DNA from: Roseivirga sp. E12
GTDB lineage: Bacteria > Bacteroidota > Bacteroidia > Cytophagales > Cyclobacteriaceae
Direction of reading: 5' to 3'
Length of the DNA stretch: 64,000 nt
Assembly: GCF_017592825.1 (NCBI RefSeq)
Contig: NZ_JAGFMD010000008.1
Coordinates: 186,001 to 250,000 of the forward strand
The first letter of the stretch is position 1; each line of letters opens with the position of its first letter. The notes below the pieces were generated by a model, which was given only the letters and a program-made list of their open reading frames with translations, did no database searches and was not told the origin of the DNA. Position numbers and translations under genes: made by a program. Below, piece by piece: positions 63,967 to 64,000 of the stretch.

Positions 63967-64000
63967 CAACATTCCACCAGAATCGGGCACTTTATCACAT

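Overview
The window looks like chromosomal DNA from a Bacteroidota bacterium, most likely a marine member of the Cytophagales (Roseivirga or Fulvivirga-like; the genus is an inference). Support comes from three large proteins with type IX secretion (T9SS) C-terminal sorting domains, a PorU-like C25 peptidase next to a PorV-family barrel, DUF4199, DUF4221, BatA and PspC/DUF2807 proteins, and several promoters with the Bacteroidota -7 box TAnnTTTG.

Layout. 0-14.9 kb: a 5'-truncated T9SS type B surface protein; a minus-strand operon of a TPR lipoprotein, Sua5 and Pgk; a T9SS beta-propeller protein; a three-gene operon with a NUDIX hydrolase; RecQ; an enoyl-CoA hydratase. 15.0-18.1 kb: an AT-richer defence-like insert. 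It holds a membrane-anchored DCD/dUTPase-fold protein followed by a cytidine-deaminase-fold protein, facing a restriction-modification pair (EcoRII-like endonuclease and C5-cytosine methyltransferase). 18.2-20.8 kb: a GNAT acetyltransferase, PhoH, a SAM hydroxide adenosyltransferase and a small monooxygenase-fold protein. 20.8-21.2 kb: tRNA-Leu(CAA), flanked by duplicated pieces of its own 5' and 3' ends. 21.3-26.0 kb: five unrelated plus-strand single genes, each preceded by a similar 55-80 bp element that resembles a gene-cassette (attC-like) site. The first gene fuses a STAS domain to a Shedu (DUF4263) nuclease domain. 26-32.3 kb: the PorU-like and PorV-like pair. 32.4-38.9 kb: PadR regulator with a PspC/DUF2807 membrane protein, then an ECF sigma factor, a putative anti-sigma partner and two paralogous outer-membrane proteins. 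40.2-44.3 kb: a TetR regulator and paaABCD (phenylacetyl-CoA epoxidase); a PaaE-like reductase lies 3 kb away on the other strand. 44.3-47.3 kb: an esterase and egtB-egtD (ergothioneine synthesis). 48.7-54.5 kb: purB, then a tripartite efflux operon (HlyD adaptor, MacB-like permease, TolC) with no ATPase gene. 54.9-62 kb: a methyltransferase, two glycosyltransferases, two DUF4199 proteins, a dihydroorotase homologue that lacks metal ligands, and a BatA protein. 62-64 kb: a LytS-type histidine kinase and a LytTR response regulator.

The best candidates for something undescribed are the STAS-Shedu fusion at the head of the cassette-like array, the paired DCD-fold and CDA-fold genes beside the restriction-modification system, and the attC-like elements themselves. 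All coordinates were read by eye. Family calls rest on motif recognition and not on database searches.
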